The position numbers were made by a program, and so were the translations under genes. 22,940 bases of DNA from an uncultured Proteiniphilum sp. (lineage in GTDB: Bacteria; Bacteroidota; Bacteroidia; Bacteroidales; Dysgonomonadaceae): positions 1 to 22,940 of the forward strand of contig NZ_CALNAT010000064.1 of the NCBI RefSeq assembly GCF_937873925.1. Direction: 5' to 3'. Under the pieces are notes generated by a model that saw nothing but the letters and a program-made list of their open reading frames with translations, was not told the DNA's origin and did not search any database. Numbering within the stretch: the first letter of the stretch is position 1; every line of letters begins with the position of its first letter. Of this stretch, positions 15,327 to 22,940 are shown in pieces.

Positions 15327-16499
15327 TTATAGTTTAATGTAAATATTTCGTTTGTAAAGGATATACCCGAAGAGCCAGCAGAGGGTGACAAACAGGAGGG
15401 CGTAGAGCAGCGATCCGAAATAATCACCCGTCCAGGGGCGTAGCAATACTTCATAGGTAAACGTTTTGAGGGAGATCGCCTCACCCTGGTAAGCAAACCG
15501 GATATTTGAGACCAGATTGGCCAGTACGCCTGCGAACACGTACACGATAAGCGGGTTCACACCGAAAGCATGGAAGAAACGGCTCCATCGCTCTTTTTTA
15601 TTGATATCGATGATCCAGATAAGCAATCCCAACAGTTGGGCGGCAAATCCTGTAGTGGTAAGGACGAAGGTAGGGCTCCATATTTTCTTGTTGATCGGAC
15701 AGCCGTATTGTAGCAGTAATCCGGCGAATGCCAGGATGGTACCCCAGAGCAGCAGTTTTTCCACACGGGTATGGTTCTCCTTATAGTTGACGATCAATTT
15801 GCCGAAGAGGAATCCGATCAGTACATGGGCGATAGAGGGAAGCGTACTGAGCAGGCCTTCCGGATCGAATGCGATCCGTTCTCCTGACGGGGTAACATCT
15901 TTGTACATATGGTCGGAGCCCCACAATCCCTTGTCGACCAAGGCAATGATATTCTGTTCCGACAGTTCAAAACCTTTTCCAAATTGTAGTATCAGAAAGT
16001 ATCCTAATAACAGCAAGGCAATTACCCAGGGCAGATATTTACTTTTCACAAATACTGTGATAAGTGCGGCGAAACCATAAGCCAACCCCAATCGTTGCAA
16101 CACACCCAATATACGGAGGGTATCGAAATGGGTGGTGGCTTCCGGGAAAGACTCTCCCGAGGCCAATCCCCTGCACAGTTGCCCGAACCACCCGAGTGCC
16201 AGGCCGATCACGAAAATAAGGAGGGTACGCCGCACAATTTTCCATATGGCTGCTTTAGATGGTGCGAAGTGGAATTTTCGCAACGACATACAGGTGGATA
16301 CTCCCATGATAAACATAAAGAACGGGAATACCAGGTCGGTGGGCGTAAGTCCGTGCCATTGCGCATGGCCGAGGGGTTTATAGACATAATTCCATGAACC
16401 GGGATTGTTGACCATGATCATGCCGGCAATGGTGATCCCCCGGAGAATATCAAGCGACAGTAACCGGCCGCTCTGCTGAGGTGTAGTTATTGTATTCAT
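15327..16499 (-). CDS. murT: DUF5009 membrane protein: MurT-like MurNAc transporter or NagX-like acetyltransferase
   Basis: The 390-residue protein has about ten membrane segments and the family opening RLLSLDILRGITIAGMIMVN (12-31), with WHGLTPTDLVFPFFMF (48-63). The family resembles heparan-alpha-glucosaminide N-acetyltransferase (NagX/DUF1624/DUF5009), and most annotations would use that name. As I recall, its Tannerella forsythia counterpart, in the same order beside murK and murQ, was reported as a MurNAc transporter (MurT). The position here supports that role, while the sequence alone does not decide between transport and acyl transfer. The conserved histidines H45 and H49 are candidates for either function. 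The murT name is therefore provisional. Confidence 0.75.
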   Translation of the reverse strand: MNTITTPQQSGRLLSLDILRGITIAGMIMVNNPGSWNYVYKPLGHAQWHGLTPTDLVFPFFMFIMGVSTCMSLRKFHFAPSKAAIWKIVRRTLLIFVIGLALGWFGQLCRGLASGESFPEATTHFDTLRILGVLQRLGLAYGFAALITVFVKSKYLPWVIALLLLGYFLILQFGKGFELSEQNIIALVDKGLWGSDHMYKDVTPSGERIAFDPEGLLSTLPSIAHVLIGFLFGKLIVNYKENHTRVEKLLLWGTILAFAGLLLQYGCPINKKIWSPTFVLTTTGFAAQLLGLLIWIIDINKKERWSRFFHAFGVNPLIVYVFAGVLANLVSNIRFAYQGEAISLKTFTYEVLLRPWTGDYFGSLLYALLFVTLCWLFGYILYKRNIYIKL

Positions 16500-16547
16500 T
16501 TTTGCTATGATAGCGTTACATAAACAGGATTTCCATTTGATTTTATA

Positions 16548-17873
16548 TCAGCGGTAAAGATAATATTTCTTCGACAGTTTTCTGAACGATTCTTCATCTT
16601 TCGTCCAGTAGGATTGAATATCGGCAAAACGATGGTTTTTGGAAAATTCGAGACGGATAAAATCGCTGCCACTCACTTTGTCAAACATATCGAACCGGTT
16701 TTTGGGAGCATGATCGAACACTTTTTTGTCGGGATAGAGTTGCGCTGTCACCTCCATCACATGGAACTGTATATCCGACAGGCGTGCTTTCTGAAAATCG
16801 GTCAGGTATATCTGTACTCCCTGAAGATTATTTCCCTGTCCAACCGAATAGTAAGGCTTCAGGTGGACAGGACGGAATGTAATCCCCGACAATCGTTTCG
16901 CGTTCAGCGCTCCGGCGAATTCTTCGGCGTTGATCCACTCGGCAGCGAACATTTCGAAGGGAAGCGTATATCCCACGCCGATGGACATATAACCCAACTC
17001 GCCCAGAATACCCGACACAGGGTAGAAATAGGCCGAATGGGCAAAGGGAATATGCGGTGAGGTGGGAACCCAGGGCAGGCCCGTATCTTCGAAGTGCATC
17101 TTTCGGTGCCACTTTTTCATCTTCACCACCGTCAGCTTACAGGGTTGGGGGATCATTTGTTCTCCGATGATCATTTCCGCCAGTTCGCCGCAGGTAAGCC
17201 CATACACATAAGGGATCCCGAGTTGGCTTACGAAAGAGAAAAATCCTTCTTCCACCAGGTTCCCTTCTACTTTCAGTCCGCCTAACGGGTTCGGTCGGTC
17301 GAGTACCACGAATTCTATACCGTTCTCTGCCGCGGCCTGCATAGCCAGATACATGGTGGAGATATAAGTATAGGAACGGCAACCGATATCCTGGATATCA
17401 TATACCAGCATATCTATGCCCTCAAGCATTTCTGGGGTGGGCTTTCGGGTCGCTCCGTAGAGAGAGTGAACGGGCACACCGGTGTCGGGATCGGTAAATG
17501 AATCGATTTTATCGCCGGCATGTACATCCCCGCGTACGCCGTGTTCAGGCCCGTAAAGCGCTACGAGTTGTACACCCGGTGCTTCGTGCAGGATATCGAT
17601 GGTCGATTTAAGGTTATTATCGACTCCCGTCGGGTTGGTGATCAGCCCCACACGTTTTCCCTGCAGTATTTTAAAATTGGATTGTTTCAGCACTTCGATC
17701 CCCGTCTTAATGCGGATTTTCTGTGCCGAAGAGGAGGACGAGATGAGTAAACCACACAGAATAAGCGCTGTTATCAGCCAAAGACTTCCTGAAAGAGATT
17801 TGCCTGAACCGGTATGTTTTTTCCCGGAGATCCCATAGGCCAGAGTCCGGTATTTTTTTATGAAATTGTCCAT
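16548..17873 (-). CDS. namZ: DUF1343 protein, exo-beta-N-acetylmuramidase (NamZ, GH171)
   Basis: NamZ enzymes remove MurNAc from the non-reducing end of peptidoglycan fragments. The 441-residue protein has an unusually long basic n-region (1-30) before a signal sequence at 31-50 (LWLITALILCGLL, then SSSSSA-Q), so it is probably periplasmic. Family motifs are KRVGLITNPTG (73-83), YGPEHGVRGD (107-116) with E110 a likely catalytic residue, YDIQDIGCRSYTY (158-170) and DRPNPLGG (192-199). No other start before the hydrophobic segment was found. It lies between ampG and murT genes, exactly where a MurNAc-releasing hydrolase would be useful. Confidence 0.9.
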   Translation of the reverse strand: MDNFIKKYRTLAYGISGKKHTGSGKSLSGSLWLITALILCGLLISSSSSAQKIRIKTGIEVLKQSNFKILQGKRVGLITNPTGVDNNLKSTIDILHEAPGVQLVALYGPEHGVRGDVHAGDKIDSFTDPDTGVPVHSLYGATRKPTPEMLEGIDMLVYDIQDIGCRSYTYISTMYLAMQAAAENGIEFVVLDRPNPLGGLKVEGNLVEEGFFSFVSQLGIPYVYGLTCGELAEMIIGEQMIPQPCKLTVVKMKKWHRKMHFEDTGLPWVPTSPHIPFAHSAYFYPVSGILGELGYMSIGVGYTLPFEMFAAEWINAEEFAGALNAKRLSGITFRPVHLKPYYSVGQGNNLQGVQIYLTDFQKARLSDIQFHVMEVTAQLYPDKKVFDHAPKNRFDMFDKVSGSDFIRLEFSKNHRFADIQSYWTKDEESFRKLSKKYYLYR

Positions 17874-17919
17874 ACGATTGGTATATTTAACTCCACTTTG
17901 TTATGTTGAACATTATTTG

Positions 17920-17946
17920 TTACATTAGTCACATTAGTCATATCAA
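17920..17946. repeat. Three 9-base units between ampG and namZ
   Basis: TTACATTAG, TCACATTAG and TCATATCAA are adjacent. They share the CATTAG/CTAATG core with the 8-base array at 22069-22104. Confidence 0.5.
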
Positions 17947-17958
17947 TACATTCCTGCT

Positions 17959-19269
17959 TTAATCGGCCTGCCGTTCTGATGTCTCTTCGGGGAATGCTTC
18001 TTTCTTTGCTTTCCCGAACTCTTTATCAATCTTTAAAAAAGGAATAAGCAAGAGGGTAGGGAGAATGGCAATCACGATGAAGATAAAGAAATTTGCGTAT
18101 CCTAATTGTTCCTGGATCCAACCGGCCGCCATGCCCGGAAACATCATGCCCAACGCCATAAAACCGGTGCAGATGGAGTAATGTGCCGTCTTATGTTCGC
18201 CTTGCGAAAAATAGATCAGAAAAAGCATATAAGCCGTGAACCCGAAACCATAGCCAAACTGTTCGGTGGCTACAGCTACGTTTACCCAAACGAAGCTCTC
18301 AGGTTGATATATTGCCAGTAAAAGGTAGGCGACGTTGGGCAGCGTGATGGCCAATGCCATGGGCCATATCCAGTATTTTAATCCTTTACGGGAAGCCACA
18401 ATACCCCCGATGATACCGCCTAAGGTAAGAGCTATCACGCCTACGGTGCCATATGCTATTCCCGCATCTTGGGTACTCAGTCCCAATCCTCCCACTTCAC
18501 GTCCATCGAGGAGAAAAGGATAAGTCAATTTCACCAACATGGCTTCAGCCAACCGGTACAATAGCATAAAGGCAATGGCCAACCCGATTCCCTTTTTCGT
18601 GAAAAACGAACGGAACGTATTTCCGAACTCTGCCATAATTTCTTTCGGGGTATGCGCTGCTTTTCCGCTATCGCTTGTCGGGTGGGGTAGCACAAAGCGG
18701 TGCCAGGCAAAGAAGGCGATAAACAAACCGGCCAGGATAAAAAAGGTGATGCTCCAGGCATAAGGGATGTTGCCGGTGCTTTTCTCAAGAAATCCGGCCA
18801 GAATTACCAACAGTCCCTGTCCGGTAATGGAAGCCAGGCGATAGAAGGTACTACGGATACCGACAAAAAAGGATTGCTGTGAATCGTCCAGTGCGAGCAT
18901 ATAGAAACCGTCGGCGGCAATATCATGCGTGGCGGAACTGAAAGCCATCAGCCAGAAAAAAGCAAGTGAAGCCTGCAGGAAGAAAGGGGTAGGGAGGGTA
19001 AAGGCAATGCCGGCCAGGCCGGCGCCTATCAGCAACTGCATGGATACGATCCACCACCGTTTGGTTTTCAGTATATCCACGAACGGGCTCCAGAAGGGTT
19101 TGATGACCCAGGGGAGGTAGAGCCAGCTGGTATACAGGGCTATCTCGGTATTGGACAGCCCGAAGCGTTTGTACATAACTACGGAAACGACCATTACCGC
19201 TACATAAGGTAATCCTTCGGCAAAGTACAAAGTAGGGATCCATGCCCAGGGGTTGCGTGTTTTTTTCAT
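17959..19269 (-). CDS. ampG: AmpG-like muropeptide permease (MFS)
   Basis: The 436-residue protein has about twelve membrane segments and the AmpG-family N-terminus NPWAWIPTLYFAEGLPYVAV (6-25), LYTSWLYLPWVIKPFWSPFVD (45-65) and an SSATHDIAADGFYM motif near 131-144. AmpG imports anhydro-muropeptides (GlcNAc-anhydroMurNAc-peptides) with protons into the cytoplasm. It starts 12 bases after the SpoIID-like gene and precedes namZ by 85 bases. Only the AmpG role is supported by context; other MFS functions are less likely. Confidence 0.92.
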   Translation of the reverse strand: MKKTRNPWAWIPTLYFAEGLPYVAVMVVSVVMYKRFGLSNTEIALYTSWLYLPWVIKPFWSPFVDILKTKRWWIVSMQLLIGAGLAGIAFTLPTPFFLQASLAFFWLMAFSSATHDIAADGFYMLALDDSQQSFFVGIRSTFYRLASITGQGLLVILAGFLEKSTGNIPYAWSITFFILAGLFIAFFAWHRFVLPHPTSDSGKAAHTPKEIMAEFGNTFRSFFTKKGIGLAIAFMLLYRLAEAMLVKLTYPFLLDGREVGGLGLSTQDAGIAYGTVGVIALTLGGIIGGIVASRKGLKYWIWPMALAITLPNVAYLLLAIYQPESFVWVNVAVATEQFGYGFGFTAYMLFLIYFSQGEHKTAHYSICTGFMALGMMFPGMAAGWIQEQLGYANFFIFIVIAILPTLLLIPFLKIDKEFGKAKKEAFPEETSERQAD

Positions 19270-19281
19270 TTAAATTGTTAA

Positions 19282-20604
19282 TTAATAATTTCTTATGGTT
19301 TCTGATTGAGGGAAGTAATGTGTCAGGATCTCGTTGTAGCCGTATCCTTTTTCAGCCATTATCGCGGCGCCTATCTGGCATAGCCCTACGCCGTGGCCCC
19401 ATCCGGCGCCGGTGAGTATGAATGTCTGAGGGATACCATTCCCGTCCTCGTCCTGTGTATCCACCACAAAAGCGGAGCTGTAGAGGTGAGATTTTGATAA
19501 GGTACGTCGTATTTCCAGCTCTTTCCCGATCGTCATTACCCGCTCCGTACCGATGATCTTCAGCCGGATGATCCGTCCGGACGTTCCCCGTTCGAGCGGT
19601 TCGAGGGCGATGATCTCACCGAAATCGATGCCGGAGCGTTCCCTGATAAGGGTCGATATTTCTTCCTGCGAATAGGTTATCTTCCAGCGGTAAAAATCGG
19701 CCGTTTCCTGGTCATAATCGTTCAGCACCTGTTTTAAGACATGAGCATCCTGCGTGTTACAAGATGCAGGCGGAGAGGTGCGTATCCATTCCTCCGCATT
19801 TTCCTCCATCGTCAGGTCTGGCAGGGGTGAAGCTTCCGTATGGTCGGGTTTTGCCTGGAGATAGGGATGCACTGCGGGTTCCCACACGTTCTCGAAGGTT
19901 TCCGTCACACCTCCGCAACATTTGGAGAAGCGAGCGTCGCATATCTCGTTCCCGAACATCAGCACCTCCCCGCATGTGCGGTCGATGACCTGCCGTACCA
20001 AGGGTGTCGATTGACGGGTAATCCCCTGATAGCGCTGGCAATGATCATCGGCACATACGTCGAAATTAAGATGATCTTCACGGTCGTACCACCGGATGAT
20101 CTCCGTAGGTGTTTCAAACGATGTCCGGTAACCGGCATCAGCGTTTTCGAGAGTTTTGTTTTTCAGGATTTGGGCCAGCAGCCAGCTCCGGGAAATGACG
20201 GCGTGTGCTTTCAGTAATTCAACGGAACTTGTGGCGCTCATCTCGGAGGAGATCACGCTCGTAAGATAGTCTTCCAGCGAAACGATGTTGATCGCCGAAA
20301 TAACTCCTTTCTCCACAATGAATTTCAAACTGCCCGGAAAACGCTGATTCTCTTTTCGTTCCCAGTGGAAGTTCACGCCGATGATCACGTCTTTTAATCC
20401 GAAAGCGTTGTGATGCAGGTCATCGGCTTCGAAAACAAGCTCATCGAACGTTTCTCCGTTGAAAAGGATCTTTTCGTCTGAAATTTCAACCGAATAATCT
20501 CCGGGCTGTACTTCCCGGCTGTTCAACTTATAACCGACAGGCAACGAAAAATCGATTTTTTGCTGTTGCAGTAATATACCTACATGAATCAGCGGTTCAC
20601 TCAT
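19282..20604 (-). CDS. SpoIID/LytB-domain protein without visible signal peptide
   Basis: SpoIID proteins are lytic transglycosylases that cut denuded glycan strands; LytB/amidase enhancers share the domain. The 440-residue protein has SLEDYLTSVISSEM (109-122) with catalytic-type E121, AHAVISRSWLL (134-143), a cysteine-rich part (C184, C189, C229, C230, possible metal site), and the C-terminal GWGHGVGLCQIGAAIMAEKGY. I chose the ATG at 20604 because it overlaps the upstream TGA as ATGA; the longer frame from 20634 adds only MGITGKKEPQ. Neither start gives a signal peptide or membrane anchor, so the protein seems cytoplasmic, next to an importer. Whether it acts on imported muropeptides is inference. 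Confidence 0.9.
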   Translation of the reverse strand: MSEPLIHVGILLQQQKIDFSLPVGYKLNSREVQPGDYSVEISDEKILFNGETFDELVFEADDLHHNAFGLKDVIIGVNFHWERKENQRFPGSLKFIVEKGVISAINIVSLEDYLTSVISSEMSATSSVELLKAHAVISRSWLLAQILKNKTLENADAGYRTSFETPTEIIRWYDREDHLNFDVCADDHCQRYQGITRQSTPLVRQVIDRTCGEVLMFGNEICDARFSKCCGGVTETFENVWEPAVHPYLQAKPDHTEASPLPDLTMEENAEEWIRTSPPASCNTQDAHVLKQVLNDYDQETADFYRWKITYSQEEISTLIRERSGIDFGEIIALEPLERGTSGRIIRLKIIGTERVMTIGKELEIRRTLSKSHLYSSAFVVDTQDEDGNGIPQTFILTGAGWGHGVGLCQIGAAIMAEKGYGYNEILTHYFPQSETIRNY

Positions 20605-22055
20605 TTGAGGTTCTTTCTTGCCTGTAATTCCCATGTCCTGATCCTGTCTTTATAGAGGTTATGTGCATTCATTTTTACTATATCGAGTGATGCGTCGCTG
20701 TTGTCTTCCCAGCGCCGGCAGAGGTAGAGCACATCGTAAATACGTCCGATTTGATAGCGGCGTGAGATGTTCAGCCCCAGGGCATAATCTTCACCATAGC
20801 TGGTATTGGGTACCTTGATGTCCCGTAGTACCGGTGTGTAGAACGCGCGGGGTGCTCCCAGCCCGTTGATGCGCAAGGCGTTATTGCGGCCGTTCTCGGG
20901 CGTCCACTCCCGATGGTCGATAATACCCGGGGGGATCATCTCCATGTTGAAGTTGGTCATCTGATACGTGCCTACCACCATGGCGCAGTTCTGTTCGTAG
21001 AAAGCATTCACGATTTTCCGGAGCGTATTCTTTCCACTATACACATCGTCGCTGTCGAGCTGCACGGCAAATTTTCCGCATTTTGGGTGATGTACTCCCG
21101 TGTTCCAGCAGCCGCCGATACCCAGGTCGTCACGTTCGGGAATAACGTGTATGAGCCGCTCATCGGCGGCAAACTGGCTTATGGCTTCTGTGGTGCCGTC
21201 CGTGGAGTGATTATCCACCACGATGAGGTTAAACCTGAAATCGGTTTTTTGTCTCAGTACGGAGGCGATGGCATCACTGATGGTTTTGATACGGTTACGC
21301 ACAGGAATGATCACCGACGCTTCATATTCAAACTTACCGTTGTCGAATTCAACCGTATCGAATTCCGGCTCCAGGTATGCACTTATATCCTTCAGGTGCT
21401 GTGTGCAGGCCTGCTCCATCTCTATCTGTACCTGCCGGTTTCTGGGGTCCACGTAATCGAATATTTTCTGTCCCGAAGCACGTGCATCCTCCTCTGTCTC
21501 GGTATAAAGATATTCGTTGATATGTATAAGCTGATGATGTTGTGATACTTTCAGCCTCAGATCATACAAACCGGCATATTTATAATTGTTGTGCTTCATC
21601 CTCTTCGCTGCTTTCCTGAGCGCTTTGGGATTGTAAACGAGCAGTGACCCGAAGTTGAAATCGTCGCGCAGGCTACCCTCCTGATAATCTATCACAGGGT
21701 GATTCTTCTTCTCGCCGTTAGTCACAGCGTAGTAGTCGGCATACACCATCCCCGCCCGCGTATCTTCGGCAATACGCACCATCCGCTCCAAAGCGAAGTA
21801 TCCTAACCGTAATACCGATGATTTCAGGTAGATCAGTATGTAGTCGGCTTTGGATTTCCGGGCTATTGTTTTCACGGTTTCGCTGCTATGCAGGGTGTCG
21901 ATTGCTATGTGCCTGCATCCTTTTATGGTTGTCTTTACTCCGGCAGGTGTAAGCAACCAGATATTTTTCACCAACTCCGACTGTTTCAGCTCTTCCACTG
22001 TACCGGCTGCCTGTTCGGATTGTGTATATAAAATAAAAGCGTCTATTGTTTTCAT
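20601..22055 (-). CDS. Family 2 glycosyltransferase with degenerate N-terminal GT domain
   Basis: The C-terminal half (about 243-484) is a GT-A family 2 transferase: ASVIIPVRNR (246-255), VDNHSTDGT (280-288), LDSDD metal motif (333-337) and GEDYALG (421-427). The N-terminal half (1-235) shows a related layout (ADYILIYLKSS, GMVYADYYAV, NFGSLLVYNPKAL) but lacks the DxD, so it looks like a second, inactive GT domain. There are no membrane segments, so it is cytoplasmic. It overlaps the SpoIID-like gene by 4 bases (ATGA), which suggests coupled translation. Donor and acceptor are unknown; context suggests a sugar from, or added to, cell-wall material. Confidence 0.85.
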   Translation of the reverse strand: MKTIDAFILYTQSEQAAGTVEELKQSELVKNIWLLTPAGVKTTIKGCRHIAIDTLHSSETVKTIARKSKADYILIYLKSSVLRLGYFALERMVRIAEDTRAGMVYADYYAVTNGEKKNHPVIDYQEGSLRDDFNFGSLLVYNPKALRKAAKRMKHNNYKYAGLYDLRLKVSQHHQLIHINEYLYTETEEDARASGQKIFDYVDPRNRQVQIEMEQACTQHLKDISAYLEPEFDTVEFDNGKFEYEASVIIPVRNRIKTISDAIASVLRQKTDFRFNLIVVDNHSTDGTTEAISQFAADERLIHVIPERDDLGIGGCWNTGVHHPKCGKFAVQLDSDDVYSGKNTLRKIVNAFYEQNCAMVVGTYQMTNFNMEMIPPGIIDHREWTPENGRNNALRINGLGAPRAFYTPVLRDIKVPNTSYGEDYALGLNISRRYQIGRIYDVLYLCRRWEDNSDASLDIVKMNAHNLYKDRIRTWELQARKNLK

Positions 22056-22068
22056 ACCTGTTTAAGAT

Positions 22069-22104
22069 GTCAATATGCTAATATGCTAATGTGCTAATGT
22101 GTCA
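22069..22104. repeat. 8-base tandem array over the stop codon of the rightmost gene
   Basis: GTCAATAT, GCTAATAT, GCTAATGT, GCTAATGT and a partial GTCA run without spacers. The stop codon (22086-22088) and the last four codons of the gene to the right lie inside the array. Confidence 0.65.
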
Positions 22105-22940
22105 AGCAGACCCCTTACCAGTTTATTCCGGTCCTCACGGTTTTTTACAGCCTCTATCGGAAATCCCAGAACGACTGTACCATATTTTTCCCCTTTATAT
22201 ATCACGCCGGCGCTTAAGTTATTCTCCGAATAACGAAAGACGGTAAAGACATTCCCATCTGCCGGTTCAATGGCATCGGGATATTCCACCACATAGCTTT
22301 CACTGTTCAGGGTATGATAATAGGCGTAATTTCCCTGAACGGAAGGAAAAGGCGAAGCCACCGCTTTGATCTGCCCGGTCACTGCTCCATAATTGTTGCG
22401 CCACTTGTATCTGAGGGTGTTTTGCGCCCACTCCCTGTCTTTTGCTGTAGCATATGGGTTATCCCACAAGTCGGTTCCCACAAATGCACCGCTGACGATG
22501 AAGCTGCCGCCGTTATTACAGTAATCGGTGATGGCTTCCTGATTGGGTTGGGAGAACGTTTTGAACCGTGGCGGTTTTACTCCCCGTGCTACCGACCATT
22601 CCCGCTGCTTCCCCAGGATCCAGTCCACTATTTTATAGGATTGTAAAGATACTTCTTTATTTTCAATCGCGCCAGCGGAAGAGGAAACAAATGAATATCC
22701 CGCTTCTGCAAAGGATTGTCCGTGAATAAAGGGGTAATCGAAAGTATTGCCTGCGATCGCGGTGGTTTCGTAATTCGCACCGCTGTCGCCGAAACCCGAC
22801 GCGTCATCGTCCATCCAGGGGATTACACGCCGGAACTCATGCATATGGCCTATAAAATGGTGATCAGCAATATAGGGGACCCCGTTATCCATATTATTAC
22901 CGGCGAAACCGGCGATGCTGTCTTCGGAGGTAGTAAAACT
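22086..22940 (-). CDS. C-terminal part of a large, probably secreted protein (N-terminus outside window)
   Basis: The frame is open to the window edge (284 residues visible; the first reads SFTTSEDSIAGFAGNN), so the ATG at 22892 is not the real start. Recognisable stretches are GVPYIADHHFIGHMHEFRRV and ITDYCNNGGSFIVSGAFVGT, the latter like the central strand and turn of a glutamine-amidotransferase-like fold. Similar C-termini occur in Bacteroidales proteins labelled xanthan lyase or golvesin-domain proteins, though no lyase activity is implied. The gene lies 30 bases upstream of the glycosyltransferase gene and is probably first in the salvage transcript. Its function is not known; a cell-wall or glycan role is suggested by context only. 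Confidence 0.7.
   Translation of the reverse strand, partial: SFTTSEDSIAGFAGNNMDNGVPYIADHHFIGHMHEFRRVIPWMDDDASGFGDSGANYETTAIAGNTFDYPFIHGQSFAEAGYSFVSSSAGAIENKEVSLQSYKIVDWILGKQREWSVARGVKPPRFKTFSQPNQEAITDYCNNGGSFIVSGAFVGTDLWDNPYATAKDREWAQNTLRYKWRNNYGAVTGQIKAVASPFPSVQGNYAYYHTLNSESYVVEYPDAIEPADGNVFTVFRYSENNLSAGVIYKGEKYGTVVLGFPIEAVKNREDRNKLVRGLLDTLAH

Noticed and set aside
20913..21545. 210-codon plus-strand frame
   Set aside because: Antisense shadow of the glycosyltransferase gene without domain features.
22069..22104. CRISPR array
   Set aside because: Units are 8 bases with no spacers and no cas genes in the window.

Overview
The window looks like chromosome from a member of the Bacteroidales, most probably a relative of Dysgonomonas, Proteiniphilum or Tannerella. 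The grounds are Bacteroidetes promoters (-7 octamer TAnnTTTG) ahead of several genes, a pyrB-pyrI pair, a CotH lipoprotein whose cysteine is followed by K-E-E (a surface-export-like signal), a saccharopine-dehydrogenase-like polyamine enzyme, and a peptidoglycan-sugar salvage cluster laid out like the Tannerella MurNAc cluster as I remember it. No rRNA, tRNA, CRISPR array, prophage or insertion sequence was seen. Species cannot be fixed from the sequence alone.

Left part (1-5140, all minus strand): pyrB, pyrI and a truncated metA lie head to tail with small gaps and read as one pyrimidine/methionine transcription unit. Upstream are a CotH-family lipoprotein and a carboxy(nor)spermidine-dehydrogenase-like gene, separated by a perfect-stem terminator. 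A 506-base divergent intergenic region (5141-5646) follows.

Middle (5647-12528): a YbdG-like mechanosensitive channel and a stand-alone ketoacyl-ACP synthase III-like gene on the plus strand converge, across a bidirectional terminator, on an OB-fold membrane protein/flotillin operon. Next come a FemAB-like aminoacyltransferase and an exported alpha/beta hydrolase. The flotillin-operon and FemAB promoters each carry nearly the same 20-base palindrome just downstream of the -7 element (18 of 20 identical), the most notable regulatory signal here.

Right part (12582-22940, all minus strand): a peptidoglycan salvage cluster. In transcription order it holds the C-terminal end of a large probably secreted protein, a two-headed family 2 glycosyltransferase, a SpoIID/LytB-domain protein with no visible signal peptide (ATGA overlap), an AmpG-like muropeptide permease, a DUF1343/NamZ exo-muramidase, a DUF5009 membrane protein (MurT-like MurNAc transporter or NagX-like acetyltransferase), a BadF-type sugar kinase (MurK-like), MurQ etherase and a 113-residue unknown protein. 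The expected logic is that NamZ frees MurNAc outside the cytoplasm, MurT/AmpG bring sugars and muropeptides in, MurK phosphorylates, and MurQ splits off lactate to give GlcNAc-6-phosphate. The cluster is interrupted between murK and murT by a decayed four-helix-bundle (23S-IVP family) gene with one in-frame stop and one frameshift, flanked by arrays of small TATC-linked hairpins. Other junctions hold short-period tandem repeats of 7, 8 and 9 bases.
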